Shown one piece after another: positions 27,446 through 37,545 of a stretch of DNA of 64,000 bases. The DNA is taken from contig NZ_JAENJH010000011.1 in the NCBI RefSeq assembly GCF_016595675.1, positions 177,559 through 241,558 on the forward strand. The letters run 5' to 3'. The notes beneath the pieces were generated by a model, which did no database searches, was not told the DNA's origin, and saw nothing but the letters and a program-made list of their open reading frames with translations. Position 1 is the stretch's first letter. Every line of letters starts with the position of its first letter. A program made the position numbers and the translations under genes. The DNA is from Prauserella cavernicola (lineage in GTDB: Bacteria; Actinomycetota; Actinomycetes; Mycobacteriales; Pseudonocardiaceae).

Positions 27446-28687
27446 TCACGCCGTGGCGTGCAGCGCCTTGCTGATCTCCGCCGCGGTGAGCTCCACCTGC
27501 CACGGCCGCGCGCCGTTCTCCCGCAGCGTCGCCGCGACGCCCTCGGGCGAGAGGTCCTCCGGCGGCCGCCAGCACGTCCGCCGGAGCAGGTCCGGCAGCA
27601 ACAGGTTCTCGACCGGGAGCCGGTGGTGTTCGGCCAGCGTGGTCAGCGCCGCGCGCGCGGCGGAGAGCCGGGCGGCGGCGTCGGGGTCCTTGTCCGCCCA
27701 GCGGTTGGGCGGGGGAGGACCGTCGTTCGGCACCGACGGGCTCGGCAGCTCCGAGGAGGGCAGCACGCGGGCCGCCTGGAGGTGCCGTAGCCAGTTGTTC
27801 GTGTACCGGCGTTGCACTCGGCCGCTGAAGACCGGCAGCTCCTGCAGCTCCGCGATGGTGCGCGGGTCGGCGAGCACGGCGTTGATGATCGCGCTGTCCG
27901 GCAGCACCCGGCTCGGAGCACGGTCGCGCTTGCGGGCCTGCTCGTCGCGGGCCTCCCACAGCGCGCGCACGGCCGCGAGTCCCTTGGCGGTGCGGATCTT
28001 GTGGATGCCCGAGGTGCGCCGCCACGGCTCGGCCCTCGGCGCGGGCGGCGGTGCCGTGCGGACGGCCTCGAACTCCTGCTGGGCCCACTCGAGCTTGCCC
28101 TGTGCGGAGAGCTCGGCCTCCAGCTTCTCGCGCAACGGCACGAGCAGTTCGACGTCGAGGGCGGCGTAGTTGAGCCAGTCCGGCGGCAGCGGCCGCTTCG
28201 ACCAGTCGGCGGCGCTGTGGCCCTTCTCCAGCTGGTAGCCGAGCAGGACCTCGACGAGCGTGCCGAGAGCGACCCGCTCGTAGCCCGCGAGCCTGCCGGC
28301 CAGCTCCGTGTCGAACAGCGACGGCGGATGCAGGTCGAGCTCGGCGAGGCACGGCAGGTCCTGGGAGGCGGCGTGCAGCACCCATTCGGCGCCGCTGAGC
28401 ACCTCGGCGAGCGGTTTCAGCTCGTCGCGGACGGGGATGGGGTCGATGAGGAACGTGCCAGCGCCCTCGCGTCTCACCTGCACCAGGTACGCCTTGGGCC
28501 AGTACCGGTACCCGGAGGCCCGCTCGGTGTCGACGGCGATCGAGCCGCTGCCCGCCGCCAGCGCGTCGCACGCTTCGCGCAGCGCGGCGGCGTCCGAGAT
28601 CACCGGCGGGGTTCCACCGGCGGGCTCGGTCAGCGGGATGGGCGCAGACTCCTCCAGCGTCTCGGAGGCGTGATCTGCGTTTTCCAC
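27446..28687 (-). CDS. rnd: ribonuclease D-like 3'-5' exonuclease with HRDC domain
   Basis: A 413-aa DEDD-type exonuclease. Exo I: IAVDTERASGYRYWP (about 49-63); Exo II: VLHAASQDLPCL; Exo III: LNYAALDVELLVPL, the Tyr/Asp arrangement of DEDDy enzymes. HRDC-like helical domain follows from about residue 225 (RTAKGLAAVRALWEARDEQ and onward). It probably trims tRNA or other RNA 3' ends. Starts at GTG/ATG region at 28687 and runs leftward; usual neighbour of the LuxR-type regulator and hemE in actinobacteria, as here. Confidence 0.9.
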   Translation of the reverse strand: MENADHASETLEESAPIPLTEPAGGTPPVISDAAALREACDALAAGSGSIAVDTERASGYRYWPKAYLVQVRREGAGTFLIDPIPVRDELKPLAEVLSGAEWVLHAASQDLPCLAELDLHPPSLFDTELAGRLAGYERVALGTLVEVLLGYQLEKGHSAADWSKRPLPPDWLNYAALDVELLVPLREKLEAELSAQGKLEWAQQEFEAVRTAPPPAPRAEPWRRTSGIHKIRTAKGLAAVRALWEARDEQARKRDRAPSRVLPDSAIINAVLADPRTIAELQELPVFSGRVQRRYTNNWLRHLQAARVLPSSELPSPSVPNDGPPPPNRWADKDPDAAARLSAARAALTTLAEHHRLPVENLLLPDLLRRTCWRPPEDLSPEGVAATLRENGARPWQVELTAAEISKALHATA

Positions 28688-28696
28688 AAGAATGAA

Positions 28697-28742
28697 CCCT
28701 ACGGGACGAGCTTGCCGCGCCTGGCTCGCCCGTCCCGCAGGG
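28697..28742 (-). terminator. imperfect hairpin after the LuxR-type regulator gene
   Basis: Arms CCCTACGGGACG (28697-28708) and CGTCCCGCAGGG (28731-28742) pair at 11 of 12 positions, and GAGC/GCTC inside the loop can extend the stem. It lies 12 bases beyond the regulator stop on the minus strand and before the rnd start, fitting a terminator or attenuator between them. No U tract. Confidence 0.5.
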
Positions 28743-28753
28743 ACGTCCTGTGC

Positions 28754-29470
28754 CTAGCGGATGACGCCGGCACGCATGGCCAGCGCCACCATCTGGGCCC
28801 GGTCGCCGGTGCCCAGCTTGCGCCCGATCCGCGACAGGTGTGACTTCACCGTGAGCGCGGAGAGGCTGAGCTCTTCACCGATCTCCTTGTTGGACTGCCC
28901 GTCGGCGACCAGCTGCAGTACCTCGACCTCGCGCGCCGAGAGCTCACGCGGGGTGTTGTCGGTGCCTGCGACCCTGGTGCCGGTGGCCAGCACAGGGGCC
29001 ACGCTCGGGTCGGCGTAGACGCCGCCCTCGAGGACCCTGCGCACACCGTCGGTGACGACCACCGGCGATGCGGACTTCAGCAGGTAGGCCTGGGCACCCG
29101 CCTGGAACGCCGACCGAACCGCGTACGGGTCGTCCGACGAGGCGAGCACCACGACCCTGGGCCACCCGTTGCTGCGGAGTTCGGTGACCAGCTCGATACC
29201 GCTTCCGTCCGGAAGTCCGAGATCGAGGATGGCGAGGTCGCACGGACCCGTGGCCGCCGCTCTCGCCCTTGCCTCGGCTACGGTGGCAGCCTCGTGAACC
29301 GTTCCGGCGCCCATCTGCGCCAGTCGTGCGGCAATCGCCTCCCTCAAAAGTGGGTGGTCATCGACCACCAGCACGGAAAACAACTCTTCCCGCGGATGCG
29401 GAACCATGCTCGCCGGCAAAGCACCGGCTGGCGTGGAACGAACGGCCTGCGAAAAGCCGACGGCAGCCAC
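28754..29470 (-). CDS. LuxR/NarL-type response regulator (orphan)
   Basis: A 238-aa regulator. Receiver: acidic pair in VLVVDDHPLLREAI, phosphoacceptor D83 in LAILDLGLPDG, K in YLLKSASP. The LuxR HTH is C-terminal (LSAREVEVLQLVADGQSNKEI, LSALTVKSHLSRIGRKLG). GTG 29470 is preferred over the GTG at 29512 because AGGGAGG lies six to twelve bases ahead of it. No kinase gene is adjacent, so it is an orphan in this window; such genes next to rnd/hemE are widely conserved in actinobacteria. Confidence 0.9.
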   Translation of the reverse strand: MAAVGFSQAVRSTPAGALPASMVPHPREELFSVLVVDDHPLLREAIAARLAQMGAGTVHEAATVAEARARAAATGPCDLAILDLGLPDGSGIELVTELRSNGWPRVVVLASSDDPYAVRSAFQAGAQAYLLKSASPVVVTDGVRRVLEGGVYADPSVAPVLATGTRVAGTDNTPRELSAREVEVLQLVADGQSNKEIGEELSLSALTVKSHLSRIGRKLGTGDRAQMVALAMRAGVIR

Positions 29471-29737
29471 GTCACTACCTCCCTGGAGTCGGTCGTGCCC
29501 CCCGACCGGCACCGGGACTTTCGGCCAATCAGCCGCGCCAGCTTTAGACCGAAAGTGGTGTCGTCGGATGCACTCTAGCCGCCCGAGTGGGTCAGTGGGG
29601 GGATCGAACGGGTATCGATCCCGATCGGGTAGTTACTCGCTGCCGCTCATGTAGCACGTTCGGGTTAATGCGCATGGGGTGGTTAACGGACGGCGCATCA
29701 ACGGCGATGTAACTAGTTTGCGGAGGTCAAACGGCTC
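29471..29737. other. intergenic region upstream of the LuxR-type regulator
   Basis: A 267-base stretch without a convincing gene. It contains an 8-bp inverted repeat (ACTTTCGG at 29517-29524, CCGAAAGT at 29549-29556) 47 bases upstream of the regulator start, and overlapping CGATC-rich repeats around 29600-29630. The region is somewhat AT-richer than its neighbours and likely holds the regulator promoter. Confidence 0.5.
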
Positions 29738-29896
29738 ATGCAGACGCCGCGTGCACAGGCTGTCGCGAGCCGGTGGTACGACCTGAAGTATCGGCGGGGG
29801 CCGCAACGGTCCCCGTGCGGGGGCCTCGCTACGACGACTGGCGCTGTTCGAACAGCGTTACTCCAACCGGCGGAAGACCTGCGTAGCTCGCCATGA
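29738..29896 (+). CDS. candidate small protein, 52 aa
   Basis: An open frame from ATG 29738 to TGA 29896 with GGAGG ten bases upstream. It encodes 52 residues beginning [20 protein letters not shown], basic and Arg-rich, with no recognised domain. The last 68 bases overlap the end of the convergent DUF3000 gene. The ribosome site and the location in an otherwise empty gap are the only support, and it could be chance. Confidence 0.25.
   Translation: MQTPRAQAVASRWYDLKYRRGPQRSPCGGLATTTGAVRTALLQPAEDLRSSP
29796..29814 (-). terminator. short GC hairpin after DUF3000 gene
   Basis: Arms GGGGGCC (29796-29802) and GGTCCCC (29808-29814) pair with one G-T wobble around a 5-base loop, 14 bases beyond the DUF3000 stop on the minus strand. 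Weak candidate terminator. Confidence 0.35.
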
Positions 29897-30383
29897 CCTG
29901 ACAAAATGCCTCGCCGTGCGCGAGCAGCTCCGCGCTCGTGGGTGTCCAGGACGCCCTCAGTTCGAGATCGTCGGTCCGCGTGGGGCCCGAGATGTCGCCG
30001 AACCTGGCGGACGAGGTCTCGGTGACCGTGCCGCCCAGCGCGGTCCAGGACGCCCCGGACGACTCCAGCGCGTCCGTCAGCCACGCCCAGCCCACGGTCG
30101 GCAGGAACGGGTCGGTGGCCAGTTCGCGGTCGAGGCCGGCCCGCACGTAGACGACGAGCCGGAACACGCCGTCCCAGGCCTCCTGGCCCTCGGGGTCGTG
30201 CAGCAGGACGAGTCGCCCAGACACCGCCACGTCTTCGGGCCCGGTGGTCTCGCACCCCAGTGCGTAGGACCACGGGGCGAGCCGTTGCGGCGCCCTGATG
30301 GGCTCGAGGGTCACCTCGGGCCGGGGCCGCACCGATCGCAGTGCTGCTACGGCATCTCGGAACTCTTCCGGAGCCTGCGTCAT
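29829..30383 (-). CDS. DUF3000 family protein
   Basis: A 184-aa protein from ATG 30383. It matches the conserved actinobacterial DUF3000 pattern: [25 protein letters not shown] at the start, [43 protein letters not shown] and the C-terminal [19 protein letters not shown], each quoted in part. It is nearly always divergent from hemE, as here, with 81 bases between starts. The function is unknown; the fold appears mixed alpha/beta and soluble. Confidence 0.9.
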   Translation of the reverse strand: MTQAPEEFRDAVAALRSVRPRPEVTLEPIRAPQRLAPWSYALGCETTGPEDVAVSGRLVLLHDPEGQEAWDGVFRLVVYVRAGLDRELATDPFLPTVGWAWLTDALESSGASWTALGGTVTETSSARFGDISGPTRTDDLELRASWTPTSAELLAHGEAFCQVMASYAGLPPVGVTLFEQRQSS

Positions 30384-30464
30384 GGCGGTCACCGCCCGAC
30401 TGTAGAGCGCTGCCGGACGGGGACCGGCGAGGACGCGCCGAGAACAGGTCATGGCACGATAACG

Positions 30465-31559
30465 ATGATGACAACGCCTCCGATCTCCCCTCCGGTCTCG
30501 CGCGCGAGCACCTCGACGCCGCGCCGTGACCTCGCCGACGCTCCGCTGCTCGTCGCGGCGCGCGGAGGCCGTCCCTCGCGAGTACCCGTGTGGTTCATGC
30601 GCCAGGCGGGCCGGTCGCTGCCCGAGTACCGGAAGCTGCGCGAGGGCGTGTCGATGCTCCAGGCGTGCGCCGACCCGGAGATGCTCGCCGAGGTCACGCT
30701 GCAGCCGGTGCGCAGGCACGACGTCGACGCGGCCATTCTGTTCAGTGACATCGTCGTGCCGCTGCACGCCGCTGGTGTGGACATCGACATCGTGCCCGGC
30801 ACCGGCCCCGTCGTGGCCTCGCCGGTGCGCACGCGGGAGGCCGTCGCCGCGCTGCCCTCGCTCGAGGCGGACCAGGTCGCCGCTGTCAGCGACGGCATCG
30901 GGCTGCTGCTGGAGCGGCTGGGGACCACGCCGCTGATCGGCTTCGCGGGCGCGCCGTTCACGCTCGCGTCCTACCTCATCGAGGGCGGGCCGAGCCGCAA
31001 CCACGAGCACACCAAGGCACTCATGCACGCCGAGCCGCAGCTCTGGCACGAGCTGGCCGGCAAGCTCGCCGACATCACCCTCGCGTTCCTGCGCGCCCAG
31101 CTGGACGCCGGGGTCGACGCGATCCAGCTGTTCGACTCGTGGGCGGGCGCGCTCTCGCCGAAGGACTACCGCGAGTTCGTGCTGCCGCACTCGGCGAAGG
31201 TGCTGGCCGGGGTCGGTCACTACGGCGTGCCGCGCATCCACTTCGGTGTCGGCACCGGCGAGCTGCTGCCCTCGATGCGCGACGCGGGCGCCGACGTCGT
31301 CGGCGTGGACTGGCGCGTGCCGCTCGACGAGGCCACCCGCAGGCTCGCGCTGCCCGACGGGCCCGCGCCGGTCGTGCAGGGCAACCTCGACCCGGCGCTG
31401 CTGATGGCGTCGTGGCCGGTGATCGAGGCCGAGGTGCGCCGCATCGTCGCCGAGGGCCGCTCGGCCGGCGGGCACATCTTCAACCTGGGCCACGGCGTGC
31501 TGCCCGACACCGACCCCGAAGTGCTGACGAGGGTCGTGGAGCTGGTCCACAGCCTGTGA
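30465..31559 (+). CDS. hemE: uroporphyrinogen decarboxylase
   Basis: A 364-aa TIM-barrel enzyme that removes four carboxyl groups from uroporphyrinogen III to give coproporphyrinogen III. Signature [17 protein letters not shown] near residue 45, [39 protein letters not shown], and GNLDPALL. Two adjacent ATG codons (30465, 30468) are possible starts. It opens the hemE-hemG-hemQ cluster, which is 20 and 5 bases spaced, and so likely a single operon. Confidence 0.96.
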   Translation: MMTTPPISPPVSRASTSTPRRDLADAPLLVAARGGRPSRVPVWFMRQAGRSLPEYRKLREGVSMLQACADPEMLAEVTLQPVRRHDVDAAILFSDIVVPLHAAGVDIDIVPGTGPVVASPVRTREAVAALPSLEADQVAAVSDGIGLLLERLGTTPLIGFAGAPFTLASYLIEGGPSRNHEHTKALMHAEPQLWHELAGKLADITLAFLRAQLDAGVDAIQLFDSWAGALSPKDYREFVLPHSAKVLAGVGHYGVPRIHFGVGTGELLPSMRDAGADVVGVDWRVPLDEATRRLALPDGPAPVVQGNLDPALLMASWPVIEAEVRRIVAEGRSAGGHIFNLGHGVLPDTDPEVLTRVVELVHSL

Positions 31560-31578
31560 CCGGGAGAGCGAGGGCAGT

Positions 31579-32991
31579 GTGAGGGTCGCCGTCGTCGGAG
31601 GTGGCATCTCCGGGCTCACCGTCGCCTACCGGCTGCGGCAGCGGCTCGGAGACGGGGCCACGATCACGGTGTGCGAGTCGAGTCCCGTGCTGGGCGGCAA
31701 GCTGCACACCGCCGAGCTCGCCGGGCGGCCGTTCGACGTCGGCGCCGAGGCGTTCCTGGCCCGCAGGCCCGAGGCGCTCGCGCTCGCCCGCGAGGTCGGG
31801 CTCGAGGCCGACCTGGACCACCCGACTCCCGCTTCCGCGACCGTGCGGGCCGGAGGCCGGACGCTGCCGCTGCCGCGCGGCACGCTCATGGGCGTGCCAG
31901 CCCGCGGCGACGCCGTGGCGGGACTGCTGTCGGACGAGGGCAGCCGCAGGGTCGAGGCGGAGTCGACGCTGCCGGGCCTGACACTGCCCGACGGCGCCGA
32001 CTCGGACGTCTCGCTGGGCGGGCTGCTGCGCGAGCGTTTCGGCGACGAACTGGTCGACCGGCTCGTCGACCCCCTGCTCGGCGGCGTCTATGCCGGCGGT
32101 GCCGATGGACTCGGACTGCGCGCGACCCTGCCGGGCCTGGCGGCGGCGATCGACCGTGGTGCCGCGTCGCTCACCGAGGCCGCCGCGGCGCAGCTGCCCG
32201 CCAACCCGAGCACCGCGCCCGTCTTCGCCACGCTGACCGGGGGACTCGGCACGCTCGTGGAGCGCCTGGCGAAGGAGTCCGCGGCCGACCTCCGCCTCGG
32301 CGAGCCGGTCCGCGAGCTGACGCGGCTGTCCGAGGGTGGCTGGCGGCTCACGTTCGGCGCGGCCGCCGCGGCCCACGCGCCCGCCGATGCCGAGCTGACC
32401 GCCGATGCCGTGGTGCTCGCCGTGCCCCCGTCCGCCGCGAGCAGGCTGCTCGCCGACGTGGTCCCGGCCGCCGCCACGGAGCTGGCCGCGATCGAGCTGG
32501 CCTCCATGGCGGTCATCGGGCTCGCGCTCCCGCCGGGAACGGAGCTGCCCCAGGCGTCCGGGGTGCTCATCGGCGCCCGCGAACGCCGAACCGACGGCGG
32601 GCTGTTCACCGCCAAGGCGTTCACGTTCTCCGCGCGCAAGTGGGCCCACCACACCGCCGACGGCGCACCCGTGCTCCTCCGCGGCTCCGTGGGCCGCTTC
32701 GGCGACACCGGGACCCTGCGCGCCACCGACGACGAGCTGTTGCGGCTCGTGCGCCGGGACCTCGCCGAGCTCACCGGCGTCACGGCCGAGCCGGTGGACG
32801 CGGTGGTGCGGCGCTGGGGCGGCGGGCTGCCGCAGTACGGCGTCGGCCACGTCGAGCGCGTCGCGCGGATCGAACGCGCCGTCGCCGACGTGCCCGGCCT
32901 CGCCCTCGCGGGCGCGGCACTGCACGGCGTGGGAGTGCCCGCCTGTATCGCGACCGCCGACGCCGCCGTGCAGCGCGTGGTGGGACGATAG
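31579..32991 (+). CDS. hemG: coproporphyrinogen III / protoporphyrinogen oxidase (HemY/CgoX type)
   Basis: A 470-aa FAD flavoprotein with dinucleotide motif [17 protein letters not shown] at 3-19 and the C-terminal FAD segment [21 protein letters not shown]. In actinobacteria with hemQ, this enzyme oxidises coproporphyrinogen III to coproporphyrin III, used by ferrochelatase before HemQ, so the cluster supports the coproporphyrin-dependent route rather than the classical one. Starts at GTG 31579. The symbol hemG is kept loosely; hemY or cgoX are equivalent names. Confidence 0.92.
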   Translation: MRVAVVGGGISGLTVAYRLRQRLGDGATITVCESSPVLGGKLHTAELAGRPFDVGAEAFLARRPEALALAREVGLEADLDHPTPASATVRAGGRTLPLPRGTLMGVPARGDAVAGLLSDEGSRRVEAESTLPGLTLPDGADSDVSLGGLLRERFGDELVDRLVDPLLGGVYAGGADGLGLRATLPGLAAAIDRGAASLTEAAAAQLPANPSTAPVFATLTGGLGTLVERLAKESAADLRLGEPVRELTRLSEGGWRLTFGAAAAAHAPADAELTADAVVLAVPPSAASRLLADVVPAAATELAAIELASMAVIGLALPPGTELPQASGVLIGARERRTDGGLFTAKAFTFSARKWAHHTADGAPVLLRGSVGRFGDTGTLRATDDELLRLVRRDLAELTGVTAEPVDAVVRRWGGGLPQYGVGHVERVARIERAVADVPGLALAGAALHGVGVPACIATADAAVQRVVGR

Positions 32992-32995
32992 GCGC

Positions 32996-33688
32996 ATGGC
33001 GCGCCTGAACTACCAAGAACTCAACGACACCATCCGCTACACCGCCTGGTCGGTCTTCAAGGTCAACGCGGGCACGCTGCCCGAGGACCGTGGCCCTTCG
33101 GCGCAGGAGACCACCGCCTACCTCGACGCGCTCGAGGACAAGGGTGTGGTGGTGCGCGGGGTCTACGACGTCGCGGGTCTGCGGGCCGACGCGGACTACC
33201 TGATCTGGTGGCACGCCGAGGAGATCGAGCAGGTCCAGGCCGCCTACACCGGGTTCCGCCACACGCCGCTGGGCCGTGCCTCGACGCCGGTGTGGAGCCA
33301 GGTCGCGCTCCACCGGCCCGCGGAGTTCAACAAGAGCCACATCCCCGCGTTCCTCGCCGGTGAAGAAGCCCGCAAGTACGTGTGCGTGTACCCGTTCGTC
33401 CGCTCCTACGAGTGGTACCTGCTCCCGGACGACGAGCGCCGCAAGATGCTCGCCGACCACGGCAAGGAAGCCCGCGACTACCCGGACGTGCGGGCCAACA
33501 CGGTGGCGTCGTTCGCGCTGGGCGACTACGAGTGGATCCTCGCGTTCGAGGCCGACGAGCTGCACCGCATCGTCGACCTCATGAGGCACCTGCGCGGCAC
33601 CGAGGCCCGCCTCCACGTGCGCGAGGAGATCCCGTTCTACACCGGCACGCGCGTGGAGCCAGGCGAACTGATCCGCAACCTGCCGTAA
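32996..33688 (+). CDS. hemQ: hydrogen peroxide-dependent heme synthase (coproheme decarboxylase)
   Basis: A 230-aa chlorite-dismutase-like protein that converts coproheme to heme b using peroxide. Family segments: [15 protein letters not shown] at the start, [60 protein letters not shown] in pieces, and a [19 protein letters not shown] segment. The tyrosine in the [15 protein letters not shown] region is the expected reactive residue, assigned from the family. ATG 32996 comes five bases after hemG. Presence confirms the coproporphyrin-dependent pathway. Confidence 0.95.
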   Translation: MARLNYQELNDTIRYTAWSVFKVNAGTLPEDRGPSAQETTAYLDALEDKGVVVRGVYDVAGLRADADYLIWWHAEEIEQVQAAYTGFRHTPLGRASTPVWSQVALHRPAEFNKSHIPAFLAGEEARKYVCVYPFVRSYEWYLLPDDERRKMLADHGKEARDYPDVRANTVASFALGDYEWILAFEADELHRIVDLMRHLRGTEARLHVREEIPFYTGTRVEPGELIRNLP

Positions 33689-33707
33689 TAGCGCTAAAAT
33701 AGCGCTA
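33689..33707. promoter_or_regulatory. double palindrome overlapping the vapB start
   Basis: The palindromic octamer TAGCGCTA occurs twice, at 33689-33696 and 33700-33707, 11 bases centre to centre. The first follows the hemQ stop directly; the second contains the A of the vapB ATG at 33707. There is no purine-rich ribosome site before the ATG, so vapB may be read from a leaderless mRNA. The arrangement fits autorepression by VapB or VapBC. Confidence 0.75.
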
Positions 33708-33982
33708 TGGCGACGATCCAGATCCGTAACGTCCGCGACGAGGACTACCAGGCGTTGCGGCAGGCCGCGGAGGCCGAGGGCAAGTCGCTGCAGGCGTACA
33801 TGCAGGAACAGGCCTCCGTGCTGGCCCGCAGGGCGAAGAAGCGGGCCGCGTTCCACACGGTCCGTTCCGCCGTGGCCGACGACGGTGGCGGCGGGGTGAG
33901 CACCGACAGCATCGTCGCCGACCTCGACGCGATCAGGGGTCCGTGGCCCGGCGACGGTTCCGACAGTTCCGCGCGTGGTTGA
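33707..33982 (+). CDS. vapB: VapB-type antitoxin
   Basis: A 91-aa antitoxin with an N-terminal ribbon-helix-helix (IQIRNVRDEDYQALRQAAEAE, LQAYMQEQASVLAR) in residues 4-40, of the Arc/FitA-like type, and a disordered acidic/glycine-rich C-terminal tail (DDGGGGVSTDSI then DGSDSSARG) expected to wrap the toxin. It overlaps the toxin start by 8 bases. The tail includes DAIRGPWPGDGS. The doubled TAGCGCTA palindrome at the start is the likely autoregulatory site. Directly downstream of hemQ on the same strand. Confidence 0.9.
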   Translation: MATIQIRNVRDEDYQALRQAAEAEGKSLQAYMQEQASVLARRAKKRAAFHTVRSAVADDGGGGVSTDSIVADLDAIRGPWPGDGSDSSARG

Positions 33983-34376
33983 CGAGCTGGTCGTCGACGC
34001 GTCGGCGATGGTGAAGGCGCTCACCGGCTCCGGTCCGCGGGCCCGTGAGCTCGCGGACCGGCTCAGTGCCGCCGAGCTGCACGCCCCGCACCTGCTGGAC
34101 GCCGAGGTGGGCGACGTGGTGCGGCGCCAGGCGCTGCACGGCCGACTGGCCGAGGACGTCGCCGCCGCGGCGCTGTGGTCGCTGGACGCGGTGCTCGACG
34201 CCCGCTACCCGCATGCTGGCCCGCTGGCACGCGCCGCGTGGGAGCTGCGCGACCGGGTGCGGTTCTACGACGCGCTCTACGTGGCGCTGGCCGCCCGGCT
34301 GGAGCTGCCACTGCTCACCTGCGACGCCCGGCTCGCGCGAGCTCACCGCCTCCCGTGCGTGGTCGAGGTGGTGTGA
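33975..34376 (+). CDS. vapC: VapC PIN-domain ribonuclease toxin
   Basis: A 133-aa PIN nuclease from GTG 33975. Acidic metal-binding residues are visible in LVVDASAMVKAL (Asp near 8), LLDAEVGDVVRR (Glu near 42), FYDALYVALAA (Asp near 97) and TCDARLARAH (Asp near 115). Family members cleave tRNA, rRNA or mRNA in the cytosol and are neutralised by the cognate VapB. Length is normal, and all four acidic positions are present, so the toxin appears intact. Confidence 0.92.
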   Translation: MVDELVVDASAMVKALTGSGPRARELADRLSAAELHAPHLLDAEVGDVVRRQALHGRLAEDVAAAALWSLDAVLDARYPHAGPLARAAWELRDRVRFYDALYVALAARLELPLLTCDARLARAHRLPCVVEVV

Positions 34377-34385
34377 GCCTCGCGC

Positions 34386-34811
34386 TCAGCCCTCGGACGG
34401 CACCAGGCGCAGCGAGACCGAGTTGATGCAGTAGCGCTGATCGGTGGGCGTGTCGTAGCCCTCGCCCTCGAAGACGTGACCGAGGTGGCTGTGGCAGGTC
34501 GCGCACAGCACCTCGACGCGCACCATGCCCAGCGTGCGGTCCTCGCGCAGGATCACGGCATCGGTGTCGGCGGGGTCGAAGAACGACGGCCAGCCGCAGT
34601 GACTTTCGAACTTCGTGTCGCTGCGGAACAGCTCGGCGCCGCACGCGCGGCACTCGTAGGCCCCGGTGGTCTTCGTGTCGGTGTACTCGCCGGTGAAGGG
34701 CCGCTCCGTGGCCGCCTGGCGGAGCACGGCGTACTCCTCGGGGCTGAGCTGGGCGCGCCATTCCTGGTCGGTCTTCTGAACGCGAGGGGTGGTTCCGGCG
34801 GCGTGTTCCAT
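34386..34811 (-). CDS. msrB: peptide-methionine (R)-S-oxide reductase
   Basis: A 141-aa enzyme that repairs methionine-R-sulfoxide. Zinc-binding cysteines in CRACG and CATCHSHLGH, substrate segments ELFRSDTKFESHCGWPSF and HLGHVFEGEG, and the catalytic cysteine in RYCINSVSLRL. Length is typical of free-standing MsrB. It converges with vapC with nine bases between stops. Starts at ATG 34811; a membrane protein gene lies upstream on the same strand. Confidence 0.96.
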   Translation of the reverse strand: MEHAAGTTPRVQKTDQEWRAQLSPEEYAVLRQAATERPFTGEYTDTKTTGAYECRACGAELFRSDTKFESHCGWPSFFDPADTDAVILREDRTLGMVRVEVLCATCHSHLGHVFEGEGYDTPTDQRYCINSVSLRLVPSEG

Positions 34812-34821
34812 GCCTTCCAGA

Positions 34822-35118
34822 TTACCTGGTCAGCCAGTTCATCAGGTTTCCCAGCGTGTCCCACGCGGTGAACAGGACCCCGGCCAGGATCAGGCACACG
34901 ACCAGCACGGCGACCAGCCAGCGCAGCCCGCCCGCGCGGTTGCTGCCCTCGGCGAACTCGGAGACGCCGCGCAGCGAGCCCTCGATGGTGAACGCCGGGT
35001 CGCAGCGCTGCATGCGGTCGAGATGGGCCGCGAAGGCCTGGGCGTCGGGGTCGTCCGGATCCAGGCCGACGAGCTCGTCGTCGAACCGCGAGTGGCGGTG
35101 GGCCTGGTCGTCGGTCAT
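34822..35118 (-). CDS. small membrane-anchored protein
   Basis: A 98-aa protein from ATG 35118, immediately upstream of msrB and likely in its operon. A soluble acidic N-terminus (TDDQAHRHSRFDDELVGLDPDD onward in part) is followed by one hydrophobic segment of about 22 residues (LRWLVAVLVVCLILAGVLFTAW in part) near the C-terminus and a short tail. I do not recognise the family. It is probably a tail-anchored or single-pass membrane protein. The frame is open to 35136 but the shorter start is more natural. Confidence 0.65.
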   Translation of the reverse strand: MTDDQAHRHSRFDDELVGLDPDDPDAQAFAAHLDRMQRCDPAFTIEGSLRGVSEFAEGSNRAGGLRWLVAVLVVCLILAGVLFTAWDTLGNLMNWLTR

Positions 35119-35161
35119 GGCTCCACGGTAGGTCACGCCCGGGCCGGAGCGAAGCGGCCCG

Positions 35162-36697
<1,536 letters not shown>

Positions 36698-36838
36698 CTG
36701 ACCGGTGTCGATGACGCCTTCTCCTCGGCTACTTCTCGCGATCGTGAATGGACTCAGCGCGATGATCCGGTTCGCGCACCCGACCGAGTGTAGCGGTGCC
36801 CTCTCGGTGATCCACGTGAACCGCCGGTGAGCGCCGGA

Positions 36839-37519
36839 TCAGTTCAGCGCACGTTCAGGTTCAGCGGGATGCGGCTGTGTGGTGCGGATGACCCGTAGCA
36901 ACCCTAGCGCGCCCAGCCCGGCGAAGACCACATAGCAGGCAACCAAAAGCGGTGGTGTGGTCCCCGTCAGCGCGTCGCCGAGCACCACCACGGCGACCGT
37001 GCCGGGGAAGCTGCCGAGCGCCGTGCCGATCAGGTACGGCCGCAGCCTCAGTGAGGAGACTCCACACAGATAACTCAGCGGAGCAAAGGGAATCACGGGA
37101 ATGAGCCGCAGCGAGGCCACGGCGAGCACGCCGCCGCCCGCGAGCCGCGCGTTCACCGAGCGCACCGGTGCGCGATGCAGGTGCCGCAGCACGACCTCCC
37201 TGCCGAGGCCGCGCGCGAGCAGGAAGCCCAGCACCCCCGAGAGGGCGGTGGCCGTGAGTGCCACGACGACGCCGACGACCTCGCCCAGCAGCAGGCCCGC
37301 CGCCAGGTTGAAGACCGTGCGAGGCAGGGGAAGGACCGTGAACACGACGTAGGCCAGCAGGAACAGCGCCACGGCCGCCGGGCCCGCGTCCTGGGCCATC
37401 GTGCGCAGCTCAGCCGGGCTCGGGATGGGCAGGATGATCGCCGCCACCACGGCCGCCACGACCAGGACGAGCCCGGTGATCAGCTTGGTTCTTCCCGCCA
37501 CCTCTTCACGGTAGTGCAC
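36839..37519 (-). CDS. TVP38/TMEM64 (DedA-like) family membrane protein
   Basis: A 226-aa membrane protein with about five or six hydrophobic segments. The central VTT-type region is visible: VFTVLPLPRTVFNLAAGLLLG, GVLGFLLARGLGREVV, SLRLIPVIPFAPLSYLCGVS, with PYLIGTALGSFPGTVAVVVLG. Bacterial family members take part in membrane homeostasis (for example lipid carrier recycling), but this branch is uncharacterised. The ORF start at 37519 lies 27 bases from the divergent polymerase gene. Alternative start inside cannot be excluded. Confidence 0.85.
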   Translation of the reverse strand: MHYREEVAGRTKLITGLVLVVAAVVAAIILPIPSPAELRTMAQDAGPAAVALFLLAYVVFTVLPLPRTVFNLAAGLLLGEVVGVVVALTATALSGVLGFLLARGLGREVVLRHLHRAPVRSVNARLAGGGVLAVASLRLIPVIPFAPLSYLCGVSSLRLRPYLIGTALGSFPGTVAVVVLGDALTGTTPPLLVACYVVFAGLGALGLLRVIRTTQPHPAEPERALN

Positions 37520-37545
37520 GCGCGGGCACGGCCTAAGCTCACACC

